Part shown: in pieces, positions 8,883 to 17,028 of the stretch | Position numbering within the stretch: the stretch's first letter is position 1 | Layout of the letters: each line of letters starts with the position of its first letter | Assembly (NCBI RefSeq): GCF_002420705.1 | Contig: NZ_DIIM01000030.1 | Location: forward strand, 15,260 to 76,551 | Length of the DNA: 61,292 nt | Direction of reading: 5' to 3' | From: Sphingobacterium sp. UBA5670 | GTDB lineage: Bacteria > Bacteroidota > Bacteroidia > Sphingobacteriales > Sphingobacteriaceae | Notes under the pieces: model-generated | What the model was told of the DNA's origin: nothing | The model's database searches: none | Seen by the model: the letters and a program-made list of their open reading frames with translations, nothing else | Program-made: the position numbers and the translations under genes

Positions 8883-8901
8883 TTGTCAATTTATTTGACA
8901 A
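8883..8901. promoter_or_regulatory. Operator-like palindrome upstream of the E1 gene
   Basis: A perfect inverted repeat TTGTCAA-TTTAT-TTGACAA lies 30 bp before the -7 element of the E1 gene. Its short arms and central position suit a dimeric repressor or activator. No regulator can be named. Confidence 0.35.
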
Positions 8902-8930
8902 ACACCAATTATATAGAATAATATTTTTGT

Positions 8931-8938
8931 TAAATTTG
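8931..8938 (+). promoter_or_regulatory. -7 promoter element TAAATTTG of the E1 gene
   Basis: This is an exact match to TAnnTTTG, 17 bp before the ATG at 8956. The -33 element is weak. The short leader is usual in this phylum. Confidence 0.45.
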
Positions 8939-8955
8939 TTGAAACAAAAAAGAAT

Positions 8956-11370
8956 ATGTTTGATACTGCATTTGACCAAAACAATGAATCTATTTCCACT
9001 TTGAGCTTTGACGAGTTCAAAAAGATTATTGTGAATGATTATCGAACTGCCTTGGAAAGTCGTTACGTGAGTTTATTGGGACGTAAAGAAGTGCTTACAG
9101 GTAAGGCTAAGTTTGGTATTTTTGGCGATGGAAAAGAATTGGCACAAATCGCGATGGCTAAAGTGTTCAGAAATGGGGACTGGCGGTCGGGATATTACCG
9201 TGACCAAACATTTATATTTGCTTCAGGCATCAGTGATGTCTACCATTTTTTCTCTCAGTTATATGCTCATCCAGATGTGGAGGCAGATCCTTCCTCTGCG
9301 GGAAGACAAATGAATTGCCATTTTTCGACACGTGTTGTGGACGATCAAGGTAATTGGCTGGATCAAACGGTTCAGAAAAATTCATTTTCAGATATTTCGA
9401 CAACGGGCGGTCAGATGGCGCGATTGCTGGGTTTGGGGCTTGCTTCTAAATTATATAAGCAGAATCGAAACTTAGATTATCTATCCTATTTTTCAAATAG
9501 AGGGAGTGAAGTTGCATTCTGTACTATTGGCAATGCAGCTACTTCTGAAGGTGTATTTTTTGAAGTTATCAATGCCGTGGGTGTACATCAGATTCCAACA
9601 GTTATCTCCATTTGGGATGATGGATACGGCATATCCGTTCCTAATGAAATTCAAACAACAAAAGGTGATATTTCAGAAATCCTTAAAGGTTTTCAGAAGG
9701 AAGAATTGACGAATGGAATAGAAATTTTCAAAGTGAGGGGCTGGGATTATGCGGGTTTATGTGAAACTTACGAACAGGCTGCACAAATTGCTCGCGAGAA
9801 ACACGTTCCATGTTTAATCCACGTGACCGAATTGACACAGCCTCAAGGACATTCTTCCTCTGGTTCGCATGAACGGTATAAATCGCAGGAAAGATTGCAG
9901 TGGGAGACTGACTTCGATTGTATAGCAAAAATGAAAGAATGGATCTTAAGTTCTGGTATTGCTACTTTAGAGGAGTTGGATCAATTGGATCAACATGCTA
10001 AAGATCATGTTCGTCAAGCACAAAAACGAGCTTGGGCCGACTATATCCAGACTTTGAGCATCGAGGCGAAGGAGGCAATAGATTTGCTTCAGCGCATCCC
10101 AAATGAAAGGGCTGATTTTGCGTCAAAGAAATTACAGTCTATGGTAGAACCTTCTTTGAAAGAAGTGTACGGTCAGGTCCGGAAAGTATTGCACGAGCTG
10201 AAAGGTCAGCATAGCGAGGGGCGCCAGCATTTATTGAATTGGTACAAGAAGAAGCAAGAACTTAATGAGAAACGTTATAACTCAAAGTTATTTACGGATG
10301 GTGTAGATTCACCTGCTCATGTAGCTACGGTACCCGCAATTTACAGTGAAGAAGCTAAAGTTGTCGATGGACGTGAAGTTCTGAATCTATGTTTTGAAGA
10401 AAACTTTAGACGTGACGAAAGACTATTGGCATTTGGAGAAGATGTTGGAAAAATCGGGGATGTAAATCAAGGGTTTGCTGGGTTACAAGAGAAGCTTGGT
10501 GTGCACCGTGTATTTGATACAGGAATCCGAGAAAATTCAATTATCGGAAAAGGACTTGGTTTGGCAATCCGTGGACTTCGTCCAATTGCCGAAATCCAAT
10601 ATCTAGATTACTTAATATATGGTATTACGGTAGCAAGTGATGATTTAGCAAGTTTAAGTTATCGTACTTTTGCCGGCCAGAAGGCACCTGTTATTATTCG
10701 TACGCGCGGCCATCGATTGGAGGGGATATGGCACTCCGGATCGCCGATGTCGGTAATTTTGGGTTCCTTGAGAGGCTTGCATGTATGCGTGCCCCGCAAT
10801 ATGACGCAGGCTGCCGGAATGTACAATACCCTGTTCCGCTCGGATGAGCCGGCAATTGTTGTGGAATGTTTGAATGGCTATCGTTTAAAGGAGCGTTTGC
10901 CAGAAAATGTCGGTGAATTTACAGTGCCAATCGGTTATGCTGAATGCGTGAAAGAAGGACGTGACATTACCGTGGTATCATATGGCTCAACTTTGCGTGT
11001 CGTTGAGGAAGCTGCCGTGGAATTGGAACGTCTAGGGATCTTTATCGAAATAATTGATGCACAAACATTGCAACCTTTTGATAAAGGGAAGCTGTGCGCG
11101 GAATCACTGAAAAAAACAAATAAACTATTAATTGTAGATGAGGATGTTCCTGGAGGGGCCTCTGCCTTTATCTTACAAGAGATATTAGAGAAGCAAAATG
11201 GCTATTACCTGTTGGATAGTCAACCGCGAACACTGACGGCGAAAGCACATCGCCCACCATATGGATCAGATGGAGACTATTTCTCCAAGCCATCTTCCGA
11301 CGATGTGGTAGAGACAGTGTATGCAATTATGCATGAAGCTAATCCAGAAAAATATCCATCTATGTTTTAA
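8956..11370 (+). CDS. Fused alpha-beta E1 component of a 2-oxoacid dehydrogenase (branched-chain type)
   Basis: This 804-residue protein fuses the two E1 chains. The alpha part (about 1-400) has the thiamine diphosphate loop in GNAATSEGVFFEVINAVG and DDGYGISVPNEI. A linker of about 60 residues leads to the beta part (about 465-800), which begins VVDGREVLNLCFEENF and holds GEDVGKIGDVNQGFAGL and FDTGIRENSIIGKGLGLA. The enzyme decarboxylates a 2-oxoacid (2-oxoisovalerate-like is the best guess for this fused class) and passes the acyl group to E2 lipoate. E2 and E3 are not in the window, so they must be encoded elsewhere. The hairpin at 11349-11384 overlaps its stop codon. Confidence 0.9.
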   Translation: MFDTAFDQNNESISTLSFDEFKKIIVNDYRTALESRYVSLLGRKEVLTGKAKFGIFGDGKELAQIAMAKVFRNGDWRSGYYRDQTFIFASGISDVYHFFSQLYAHPDVEADPSSAGRQMNCHFSTRVVDDQGNWLDQTVQKNSFSDISTTGGQMARLLGLGLASKLYKQNRNLDYLSYFSNRGSEVAFCTIGNAATSEGVFFEVINAVGVHQIPTVISIWDDGYGISVPNEIQTTKGDISEILKGFQKEELTNGIEIFKVRGWDYAGLCETYEQAAQIAREKHVPCLIHVTELTQPQGHSSSGSHERYKSQERLQWETDFDCIAKMKEWILSSGIATLEELDQLDQHAKDHVRQAQKRAWADYIQTLSIEAKEAIDLLQRIPNERADFASKKLQSMVEPSLKEVYGQVRKVLHELKGQHSEGRQHLLNWYKKKQELNEKRYNSKLFTDGVDSPAHVATVPAIYSEEAKVVDGREVLNLCFEENFRRDERLLAFGEDVGKIGDVNQGFAGLQEKLGVHRVFDTGIRENSIIGKGLGLAIRGLRPIAEIQYLDYLIYGITVASDDLASLSYRTFAGQKAPVIIRTRGHRLEGIWHSGSPMSVILGSLRGLHVCVPRNMTQAAGMYNTLFRSDEPAIVVECLNGYRLKERLPENVGEFTVPIGYAECVKEGRDITVVSYGSTLRVVEEAAVELERLGIFIEIIDAQTLQPFDKGKLCAESLKKTNKLLIVDEDVPGGASAFILQEILEKQNGYYLLDSQPRTLTAKAHRPPYGSDGDYFSKPSSDDVVETVYAIMHEANPEKYPSMF

Positions 11371-11384
11371 TAGATGGATATTTT
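11349..11384. terminator. Terminator hairpin overlapping the E1 stop codon
   Basis: A perfect 14-bp stem AAAATATCCATCTA / TAGATGGATATTTT has an 8-base loop that contains the E1 stop codon (11368-11370). A second smaller stem (CCAACC...GGTTGG, 11394-11418) follows and may end the converging ROK gene. Confidence 0.7.
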
Positions 11385-11432
11385 CCTAAATAACCAACCC
11401 AAAGATTTTGATGGTTGGATTGATATCTTTTC

Positions 11433-12287
11433 TTAACTGAATATACTTGCAGCACCAATCATAGCTGCTTTCTCCCCAAGTATGGCTGTGTGGATTTGAA
11501 ATCTTTCAAATTCTTTTCGGTCTGCGATGAAAATAGGAAGTGCTTTTGCAATATTGCCGCCGACTATAAATATTTCAGATGCATGTTTCTCAGCGAAAAA
11601 CTGCATAAAATCAAATAGATGTTTAGCGTATTCATCTTTGATGATTTGAAACTCTTCAGATTCTCTATAATTATCCAAAATTTCTTTAAGCCCCGTAACA
11701 TCTTTTCCCGCTATTTCCTTGAAACGTCTGACGAACCATCGGGTAACAAGAAATTCTTCGAAAATACAATCTTCATAAGGGCTATTCCATAAGGCTGCAT
11801 CAAACGCCTTTTCGCCTTTATTCCATACTGCGGATCCAAGCCCGGTTCCAAGGGTAATGCCCAGTATCCGATTGTTTGTTTGCAAGTTCTGTACGAATAT
11901 CTCGCCCTGTAGGAAGGCGGCAGCATCATTGATAAAGTGAATGGATTGTTTAGAAAGTCCCAATTCTTCTGCTAAAAGACCCTTGATATCTTTTTGATAA
12001 AGATCGTCATACTTACTTTGTCCCTGTATCTCTGATATTCCATTTTCGTAGTCGAATGGTCCCGGCATGGCAATACCAATGAACTGAATGGGAGTAGGTG
12101 AAGTGGCTATGATATCCTGTATAGTTGATGCCCAGGTGTGTAAAATCGTTTTAGCATCTCCTTGAGAAAAAACGTGGTTTCTGGCCACGTTTTCTAGGTA
12201 TATATTCCATTGTTTTGTGTCGATGATACAGGCAGAAATATGTGTGCCTCCAATATCAACACCTACGACATAATTATCTTGCAGCAT
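11433..12287 (-). CDS. ROK-family sugar kinase-like protein (glucokinase type)
   Basis: This 284-residue actin-fold kinase has the phosphate-1 loop GVDIGGTHISAC (residues 9-20), phosphate-2 GITLGTGLGSAVW, a probable catalytic Asp in INDAAAFLQGE, and the adenosine motif FIVGGNIAKA. The ROK zinc-binding cluster CxCGxxGC is absent, so it belongs to the zinc-less branch that includes polyphosphate/ATP glucokinases. It would phosphorylate glucose or a similar hexose in the cytosol. Its first 14 bases overlap the end of aroC in another frame, so translation is probably coupled, although the pathways are unrelated. Confidence 0.85.
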   Translation of the reverse strand: MLQDNYVVGVDIGGTHISACIIDTKQWNIYLENVARNHVFSQGDAKTILHTWASTIQDIIATSPTPIQFIGIAMPGPFDYENGISEIQGQSKYDDLYQKDIKGLLAEELGLSKQSIHFINDAAAFLQGEIFVQNLQTNNRILGITLGTGLGSAVWNKGEKAFDAALWNSPYEDCIFEEFLVTRWFVRRFKEIAGKDVTGLKEILDNYRESEEFQIIKDEYAKHLFDFMQFFAEKHASEIFIVGGNIAKALPIFIADRKEFERFQIHTAILGEKAAMIGAASIFS

Positions 12288-13380
12288 GTTTGTAACTTTG
12301 ATTTTTAAGTAGATGATCCGCGATTACAAGTGCTGCCATAGCTTCCACAATAATTACCGCTCTCGAAACAACACAAGGGTCATGTCTTCCCTTGCCACTT
12401 GCAATAGCAGGGTTGCCATGGATATCCACTGTCTCTTGATCTCTCATGATAGTGGCAACAGGCTTAAATGCTACTTTGAAAGTAATATCCATACCATTTG
12501 AAATCCCGCCCTGAATACCTCCAGAGAAGTTGGTATGTGTGTGCACTCGATTTAAATCATGGTCATCTGCTACAAATATATCATTATGTTCGGAACCTCG
12601 CAACTCCGATCCAGCAAAACCTGAACCATATTCAAAACCATGTACAGCATTGATGCTCATCATTGCCTTGGCAAGGTCCGCATGCAGTTTATCAAAGACC
12701 GGTTCGCCCAATCCGACGGGGACATGTCTGATGACTGCTGATATGCGCCCGCCAACAGTATCTCCAGCTTTTCGGACCGAATCGATAAATTCAACCATTT
12801 CATTTGCAGTTGCTGGATCTGCGCAACGTGCAATATTTGATTCCCGTAGATCAAGAAGGGCTTTTAGGTCTTTTGTGTCAACATTTGGTGCTTCAATAGT
12901 ACCGACTCCAGAAACGTGGGCAAAGATTTCTATGCCAAATTGTTTTAGAAAACTTTTCGCTACAGCGCCAGCAGCAACACGGGCTGCTGTCTCTCTCGCT
13001 GAAGAACGTCCCCCACCGCGATAGTCACGGATCCCGTATTTCATTTGGTAGGTGAAATCAGCATGGGAAGGTCTGAAGATATCTTTGATATGTGTGTAAT
13101 CTTTCGAACGCTGGTCTTCATTTGGAATGATAATCGCAATGGGCGTTCCAGTTGATTTTCCTTCGAACACGCCGGACAATATCTGAGCTGTATCGCTCTC
13201 TTTCCTTTGCGTCGTGATCTTCGATTGACCTGGTTTTCGTTTGTCGAGCTCAGACTGGATAAATTCCTCGTCTATTGTTATATTTGAAGGGCAACCATCA
13301 ATAATTACACCTATAGCTTTGCCGTGTGATTCGCCAAAAGTGCTGATCCTGAATAAATCGCCAAATGAATTTCCTGCCAT
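12274..13380 (-). CDS. aroC: Chorismate synthase
   Basis: This 368-residue enzyme converts 5-enolpyruvylshikimate-3-phosphate to chorismate with reduced FMN, the last shikimate-pathway step. It shows the signatures STFGESHGKAIG (about 11-22), RPSHADFTYQMKYGIRDYRG with GGGRSSARETAARVAAG (about 104-140), and GGIQGGISNGMDI with DRVHTHTNFSGG-like residues in the C-terminal half. Length is normal. It lies downstream of the aroA terminator and has its own promoter-like sequence (13397-13427), so it seems to be a separate unit from pheA-DAHPS-aroA. It ends inside the ROK gene. Confidence 0.97.
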   Translation of the reverse strand: MAGNSFGDLFRISTFGESHGKAIGVIIDGCPSNITIDEEFIQSELDKRKPGQSKITTQRKESDTAQILSGVFEGKSTGTPIAIIIPNEDQRSKDYTHIKDIFRPSHADFTYQMKYGIRDYRGGGRSSARETAARVAAGAVAKSFLKQFGIEIFAHVSGVGTIEAPNVDTKDLKALLDLRESNIARCADPATANEMVEFIDSVRKAGDTVGGRISAVIRHVPVGLGEPVFDKLHADLAKAMMSINAVHGFEYGSGFAGSELRGSEHNDIFVADDHDLNRVHTHTNFSGGIQGGISNGMDITFKVAFKPVATIMRDQETVDIHGNPAIASGKGRHDPCVVSRAVIIVEAMAALVIADHLLKNQSYKHAAR

Positions 13381-13396
13381 AAAAATTAAATTTCAA

Positions 13397-13427
13397 TAAA
13401 CTTAGATAAATTTGCCTTTATATGCAA
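13397..13427 (-). promoter_or_regulatory. Promoter of the aroC-ROK unit
   Basis: On the minus strand TTG, 20 bases, then TAAGTTTA (one base from TAnnTTTG), ending 17 bp before the aroC ATG. Confidence 0.45.
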
Positions 13428-13540
13428 TTTTAAAGCGTTGGACGGAACAGAAATTTATGGAACCGTCACTCAAGTAAAGCTTCACTGATTGCGTCACAAT
13501 TATTTGCCCAAGCTAAAAGCTCTTCTGGGATAAAATAGGT

Positions 13541-13572
13541 AAAAAACAGGGATTAATGTTGATTTAATCCCC
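13541..13572 (-). terminator. Intrinsic terminator after aroA
   Basis: On the minus strand GGGATTAA / TTAATCCC with a 7-base loop is followed by TGTTTTTT. It closes the pheA-DAHPS/CM-aroA operon. Confidence 0.85.
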
Positions 13573-13584
13573 GTTGTAAAAATG

Positions 13585-14835
13585 TTAGTCAATTATAAAA
13601 GCTTGTGCCTGCAAATGTTTCCAAAAATCAGGATATGATTTTTCCACAACTTGCGGTTCAGCAATCTTGATCTGGTCAAAAACTAATGCCAAAGGTGCGA
13701 ATGCCATCGCCATGCGGTGATCTTCGTAAGTATCGAAGGTTACTTGTTCAGGCTGATATACCTTTGCTGTTTTAAGGTGATAGGTGTCGCCGTCCTCAAG
13801 CAGTTCAGCTCCAAACTTTGCAATTTCAGTCTGTAGTGCGGCAATGCGGTCAGTTTCCTTAATTTTTAAGGTTTCTAGTCCTGTAAACGATATGTCACGT
13901 TTTAATGCCGCAGCAACAACAACGACAGTTTGTGCAAGATCGGGACATTCTTTAAAGTCAAATAAGGTTTTGTCCGAATCGATCTGCTTTTTATTTAAAT
14001 GTAATCCGTCTGATTCAAAGCTTGATTGTACACCGAAATGTTCCATTATGCTTGCAATCGCAATATCACCCTGTAAACTATTTTGTCTTAATCCAGGCAA
14101 TACTATCGATGCGTCTGCGCCTGCCAGTGCGACGATCGCGTACCAATAGGAAGCAGCACTCCAATCCGGCTCCACATATATCGTTTGCTTATCAAATACC
14201 TGCGGCGCAATTTTAATCGCATTGTCTTTCCATTCATGTTGAATCCCGACACTTTTGAGCATATCCAACGTCATGGATACATAGGGTCTGGAAGTTAATT
14301 CGCCTTCAATTTCTAAAGTCAGTCCCTTTTTTAAAGCCGGTGCAATTAATAAGAGGGCCGATATATATTGGCTGCTGATATTTCCCTTAATCTTAACACG
14401 GTCTTTCCCTTGAAATAGTCCGCCCTCGATCTTTAAAGGCGGGTAACCTGCCTTTTTTTCGTAGTGGATTTCAGCGCCAATTTCTTTCATAGCGTCGACC
14501 AATATACCGATAGGACGCTGTTGCATGCGTTCTGTCCCCGTAAGGATAAAATTTCCTTTGACTAGGTTGAGATAAGCTGTCAGGAAACGCATAGCTGTCC
14601 CGGCAGGACCTATATCAATGGTGTTGTAGCCCGGTTGGGGATCTGATGCGATCTGCAATACTCGATTTAGCGTTACGGTATCGGCGGCTTCAGAAAGGTT
14701 GGCGATTTCAACTTGTCCTTTGCTCAGCGATTGGATAATAAGAGCACGGTTGCTCTCAGATTTTGAACCTGTGAGTTGGACCGTGCCTTGTATCGTTTTT
14801 GATGGATGCGTCAGCGTGATGACTTGTTGATTCAT
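13585..14835 (-). CDS. aroA: 3-phosphoshikimate 1-carboxyvinyltransferase (EPSP synthase)
   Basis: This 416-residue enol-transferase joins phosphoenolpyruvate to shikimate-3-phosphate. Recognisable parts are GSKSESNRALI near residue 23 (substrate-binding Lys-Ser-x-Ser-x-Arg), the GPAGTAMRFLTAYL box (about 77-90, PEP site), SSQYISALLLIAP, and the C-terminal KIKETDRIAALQTEI and TYEDHRMAMAFAPLAL. It overlaps the DAHP synthase/chorismate mutase gene by one base (TAATG), so the two are translationally coupled. The GTAM in the PEP loop (rather than GNAGTA) is typical of Bacteroidota enzymes. Confidence 0.96.
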   Translation of the reverse strand: MNQQVITLTHPSKTIQGTVQLTGSKSESNRALIIQSLSKGQVEIANLSEAADTVTLNRVLQIASDPQPGYNTIDIGPAGTAMRFLTAYLNLVKGNFILTGTERMQQRPIGILVDAMKEIGAEIHYEKKAGYPPLKIEGGLFQGKDRVKIKGNISSQYISALLLIAPALKKGLTLEIEGELTSRPYVSMTLDMLKSVGIQHEWKDNAIKIAPQVFDKQTIYVEPDWSAASYWYAIVALAGADASIVLPGLRQNSLQGDIAIASIMEHFGVQSSFESDGLHLNKKQIDSDKTLFDFKECPDLAQTVVVVAAALKRDISFTGLETLKIKETDRIAALQTEIAKFGAELLEDGDTYHLKTAKVYQPEQVTFDTYEDHRMAMAFAPLALVFDQIKIAEPQVVEKSYPDFWKHLQAQAFIID

Positions 14836-15947
14836 TATGCTTCTGCTGTTGGTTGTTCCTGCGTGTTCATAACCGCATTTTGTTTGCGGATAGATTCGTT
14901 GTGAATTAATTCGAGGAATTTTGTCGCAAATTCACTTCCTAATGAAAGCGCTTCTGCTAATTTTGTGCGTTTTTGAACAATCTCGTCCCAACGGTTAACT
15001 TGTAAAATAGTAACATTGTTGTCGCGTTTGTATTCTCCGATTTTCTCCGCAATTTTCATACGCTCACCAATTTTTTGGATGATTAAATCATCTAATTTAT
15101 CGATGTTGCTACGCAATTCTGCTAATTTATCTTCGAAAGAAGGGTTATCAGAAGCTGCTTTACGTAAGGTCAAGTGGTCGATCAACTCGGCCAAAGCAGC
15201 TGGCGTTACTTGTTGTTTTGCGTCAGTCCAAGCGACAGATGGATCAATATGTGATTCCATAATCAATCCTTGCATATCCATATCCATTGCTTTTTGTGCG
15301 ATATATGGCAACAACTCTCGGTTTCCGCAGATGTGACTTGGATCGTTAATGATTGGTAGATTAGGACAAGCAGTTTTTAACTGAATCGCCAAATCCCACA
15401 TCGGTTCATTACGAAATGCTGTTTTTTCGTAAGAAGAGAAACCTCTATGGATGGCACCTAATTTTTTAATACCAGCACGATTGATACGTTCCAATGCACC
15501 GATCCACAACGACAAATCAGGGTTCACTGGGTTTTTAACAAATACTGGGATATCAACGCCTTGTAAAGCATCTGCAATCTCCTGTACAGTAAATGGATTA
15601 GCCGTCGAACGTGCGCCTACCCATAAAACATCTACACCTGCAGCTAATGCTTCTTCTACGTGTTTTGCTGTTGCCACTTCAGTAGCTGTTAAAAGACCTG
15701 TTTCCTCTTTTGCTCTTTTTAACCATTCCAAGCCAATTGAACCGATACCTTCAAATTCTCCCGGACGGGTACGAGGTTTCCAGATGCCGGCACGTAAAAT
15801 GTTTACTTTTCCTGTGTTTGCCAACAAATGTGCTGTTGAAACCAATTGTTCTTCTGTTTCAGCACTACAAGGACCTGCAATGATTAAAGGTTTGTCTCCT
15901 GTGTCCAACCAAGATTTTAAAGGAGTGATGTCTAATGTATTTTTCAT
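14835..15947 (-). CDS. Bifunctional DAHP synthase / chorismate mutase
   Basis: The 370 residues make two domains. Residues 1-265 are a class I, KDO8P-synthase-like DAHP synthase (IIAGPCSAETEEQL, then RAGIWKPRTRPGEFEGIG, then KNPVNPDLSLWIGALERI, and INDPSHICGNRELL with metal ligands). Residues about 275-355 are an AroQ chorismate mutase helix bundle (ELRSNIDKLDDLIIQKI...RMKIAEKIGEYK). It therefore performs both the first committed step and the chorismate branch step, and the mutase domain commonly serves as the feedback sensor in such fusions. It lies between pheA (44-bp gap) and aroA (1-bp overlap). No prephenate dehydrogenase (tyrA) gene is present in the cluster. Confidence 0.95.
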   Translation of the reverse strand: MKNTLDITPLKSWLDTGDKPLIIAGPCSAETEEQLVSTAHLLANTGKVNILRAGIWKPRTRPGEFEGIGSIGLEWLKRAKEETGLLTATEVATAKHVEEALAAGVDVLWVGARSTANPFTVQEIADALQGVDIPVFVKNPVNPDLSLWIGALERINRAGIKKLGAIHRGFSSYEKTAFRNEPMWDLAIQLKTACPNLPIINDPSHICGNRELLPYIAQKAMDMDMQGLIMESHIDPSVAWTDAKQQVTPAALAELIDHLTLRKAASDNPSFEDKLAELRSNIDKLDDLIIQKIGERMKIAEKIGEYKRDNNVTILQVNRWDEIVQKRTKLAEALSLGSEFATKFLELIHNESIRKQNAVMNTQEQPTAEA

Positions 15948-15991
15948 GTTAAGTTTGATTATCTATTTTATATTGTATACGCTATTGTTAA

Positions 15992-16816
15992 TTATAATTT
16001 TTCGTTTTTGACATATTCGCCCATAATATTGAAATTGATACTATGTTTGAGCACCTTCCGGATCGCTGCTTCGTAATCAGTCTGTTTTTTCCATTCCACG
16101 TCAACGAAAAAGTCATATTCATTGCGTTTCCCAATGACAGGCATAGACTGAATTTTGCTTAGATTAATATTCTGCTCAGCGAAACATTGTAAAATGGTTG
16201 CTAGAGATCCGACCGTATTTCCTGTTTGGAAAGATAATGACGCTTTATTCGCATTTTTATGTTCTACCACCTCATTGGATAATACTAAAAAACGTGTAGC
16301 GTTCTTTTTATTGGTTTCGATTCTCTTTTCAAGGATTTCAAGGCCGTAAATCTCAGCAGCCAATGTGCCTGCGATCGCAGCTGTGTCCGTTAATTTGCGC
16401 TCAGCAATCATTTTTGCAGTTGCCGCTGTATCAGAACCTTCTGTGATACGTACTCCTTCTAGTTCTGAAAGAAATTCTTCACATTGGCGAATGGCAATCG
16501 GATGTGATTCGATATGCTTAATATCTTTTAATTTAACACCAGGTAATACCATGAGATTCTGTTGAATGTTTAGGTATACTTCGCCCGTGATATGGAACTT
16601 GTAATCTCTTAGCAAATTATAGTTTGGTAAGAGGCTCCCAGCAATGGAATTTTCGATCGCCATCACGATATAATCGACTTTTCTTTGCTTGAGCAATTCA
16701 CAAGTTTTCTTAAATGAATCACATTCTACAATTTCAACTTCTCTGCCGAAAAATTTAAATGCGGCTTCTTCATGAAATGAAGCCTTAGCTCCTTGTATTG
16801 CAATTTTTAAACTCAT
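15992..16816 (-). CDS. pheA: Prephenate dehydratase
   Basis: This 274-residue monofunctional enzyme makes phenylpyruvate from prephenate. The catalytic domain (1-180) starts KIAIQGAKASFHEEAA and contains the diagnostic TRF motif in NATRFLVLSNE. The C-terminal ACT domain (about 193-272; SLSFQTGNTVGSLATILQCF, then INLSKIQSMPVIGK) is the phenylalanine sensor, with QSMP replacing the common ESRP. It is the first gene of the operon with DAHP synthase/chorismate mutase and aroA. Upstream sit a Phe/Tyr-rich leader frame and a terminator (16847-16978), so the operon is probably controlled by transcription attenuation as well as by the ACT domain. Confidence 0.96.
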   Translation of the reverse strand: MSLKIAIQGAKASFHEEAAFKFFGREVEIVECDSFKKTCELLKQRKVDYIVMAIENSIAGSLLPNYNLLRDYKFHITGEVYLNIQQNLMVLPGVKLKDIKHIESHPIAIRQCEEFLSELEGVRITEGSDTAATAKMIAERKLTDTAAIAGTLAAEIYGLEILEKRIETNKKNATRFLVLSNEVVEHKNANKASLSFQTGNTVGSLATILQCFAEQNINLSKIQSMPVIGKRNEYDFFVDVEWKKQTDYEAAIRKVLKHSINFNIMGEYVKNEKL

Positions 16817-16846
16817 TGTTCTATGTTTGCGATTTTGTCCTTAAAC

Positions 16847-16882
16847 AAAAAAGAGTCCCGATCATTTAAACCGGGACTCTTT
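16847..16882 (-). terminator. Attenuator terminator in the pheA leader
   Basis: On the minus strand a perfect 11-bp stem AAAGAGTCCCG / CGGGACTCTTT with an 11-base loop runs into TTTTTT, 31 bp before the pheA ATG. It lies after the promoter and before the first gene, so unless it is bypassed it stops transcription of the operon. Its 5' arm (16869-16878) can instead pair with AGCCGGGATT (16915-16924), the end of the leader ORF, giving ten base pairs including two G-U. Confidence 0.8.
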
Positions 16883-16912
16883 TGTTTGTATTTTTTATGA
16901 TTTATACACAAT

Positions 16913-16978
16913 CTAATCCCGGCTCTTATTTTTAAAATAAAAGAAGTTAAAATAGAAATATGTATATGTTCTGTTCAT
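16913..16978 (-). CDS. Phe/Tyr-rich leader peptide of the pheA operon
   Basis: This 21-codon frame begins MNRTYTYFYFNFFYF, then six polar residues and TAG. Nine of the first fifteen residues are Phe (5) or Tyr (4), the expected signature of a leader peptide that senses aromatic aminoacyl-tRNA. A GG pair directly precedes the ATG, and the predicted transcription start lies only about 15 bases upstream. The last codons overlap the antiterminator segment 16915-16924. A ribosome at the stop codon would cover that segment and let the terminator form. A ribosome stalled in the Tyr/Phe run would leave it free to disrupt the terminator. The mechanism is inferred from this geometry and from known Phe and Trp leaders in other bacteria. 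Confidence 0.8.
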   Translation of the reverse strand: MNRTYTYFYFNFFYFKNKSRD

Positions 16979-16998
16979 CCTGTTGTTGTTTGACATTT

Positions 16999-17028
16999 CA
17001 AATGTACGAATGTTTTTGAAATATCAAA
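16999..17028 (-). promoter_or_regulatory. Promoter of the pheA operon
   Basis: On the minus strand TTTG (17028-17025), 18 bases, then TACATTTG (17006-16999). This is an exact TAnnTTTG with a TTTG -33 element at acceptable spacing, one of the best promoter matches in the window. It sits immediately upstream of the leader ORF. Confidence 0.65.

Noticed and set aside
12530..13024. 164-codon plus-strand frame
   Set aside because: It is antisense to aroC, which is complete with all signatures. The frame is a codon-bias shadow.
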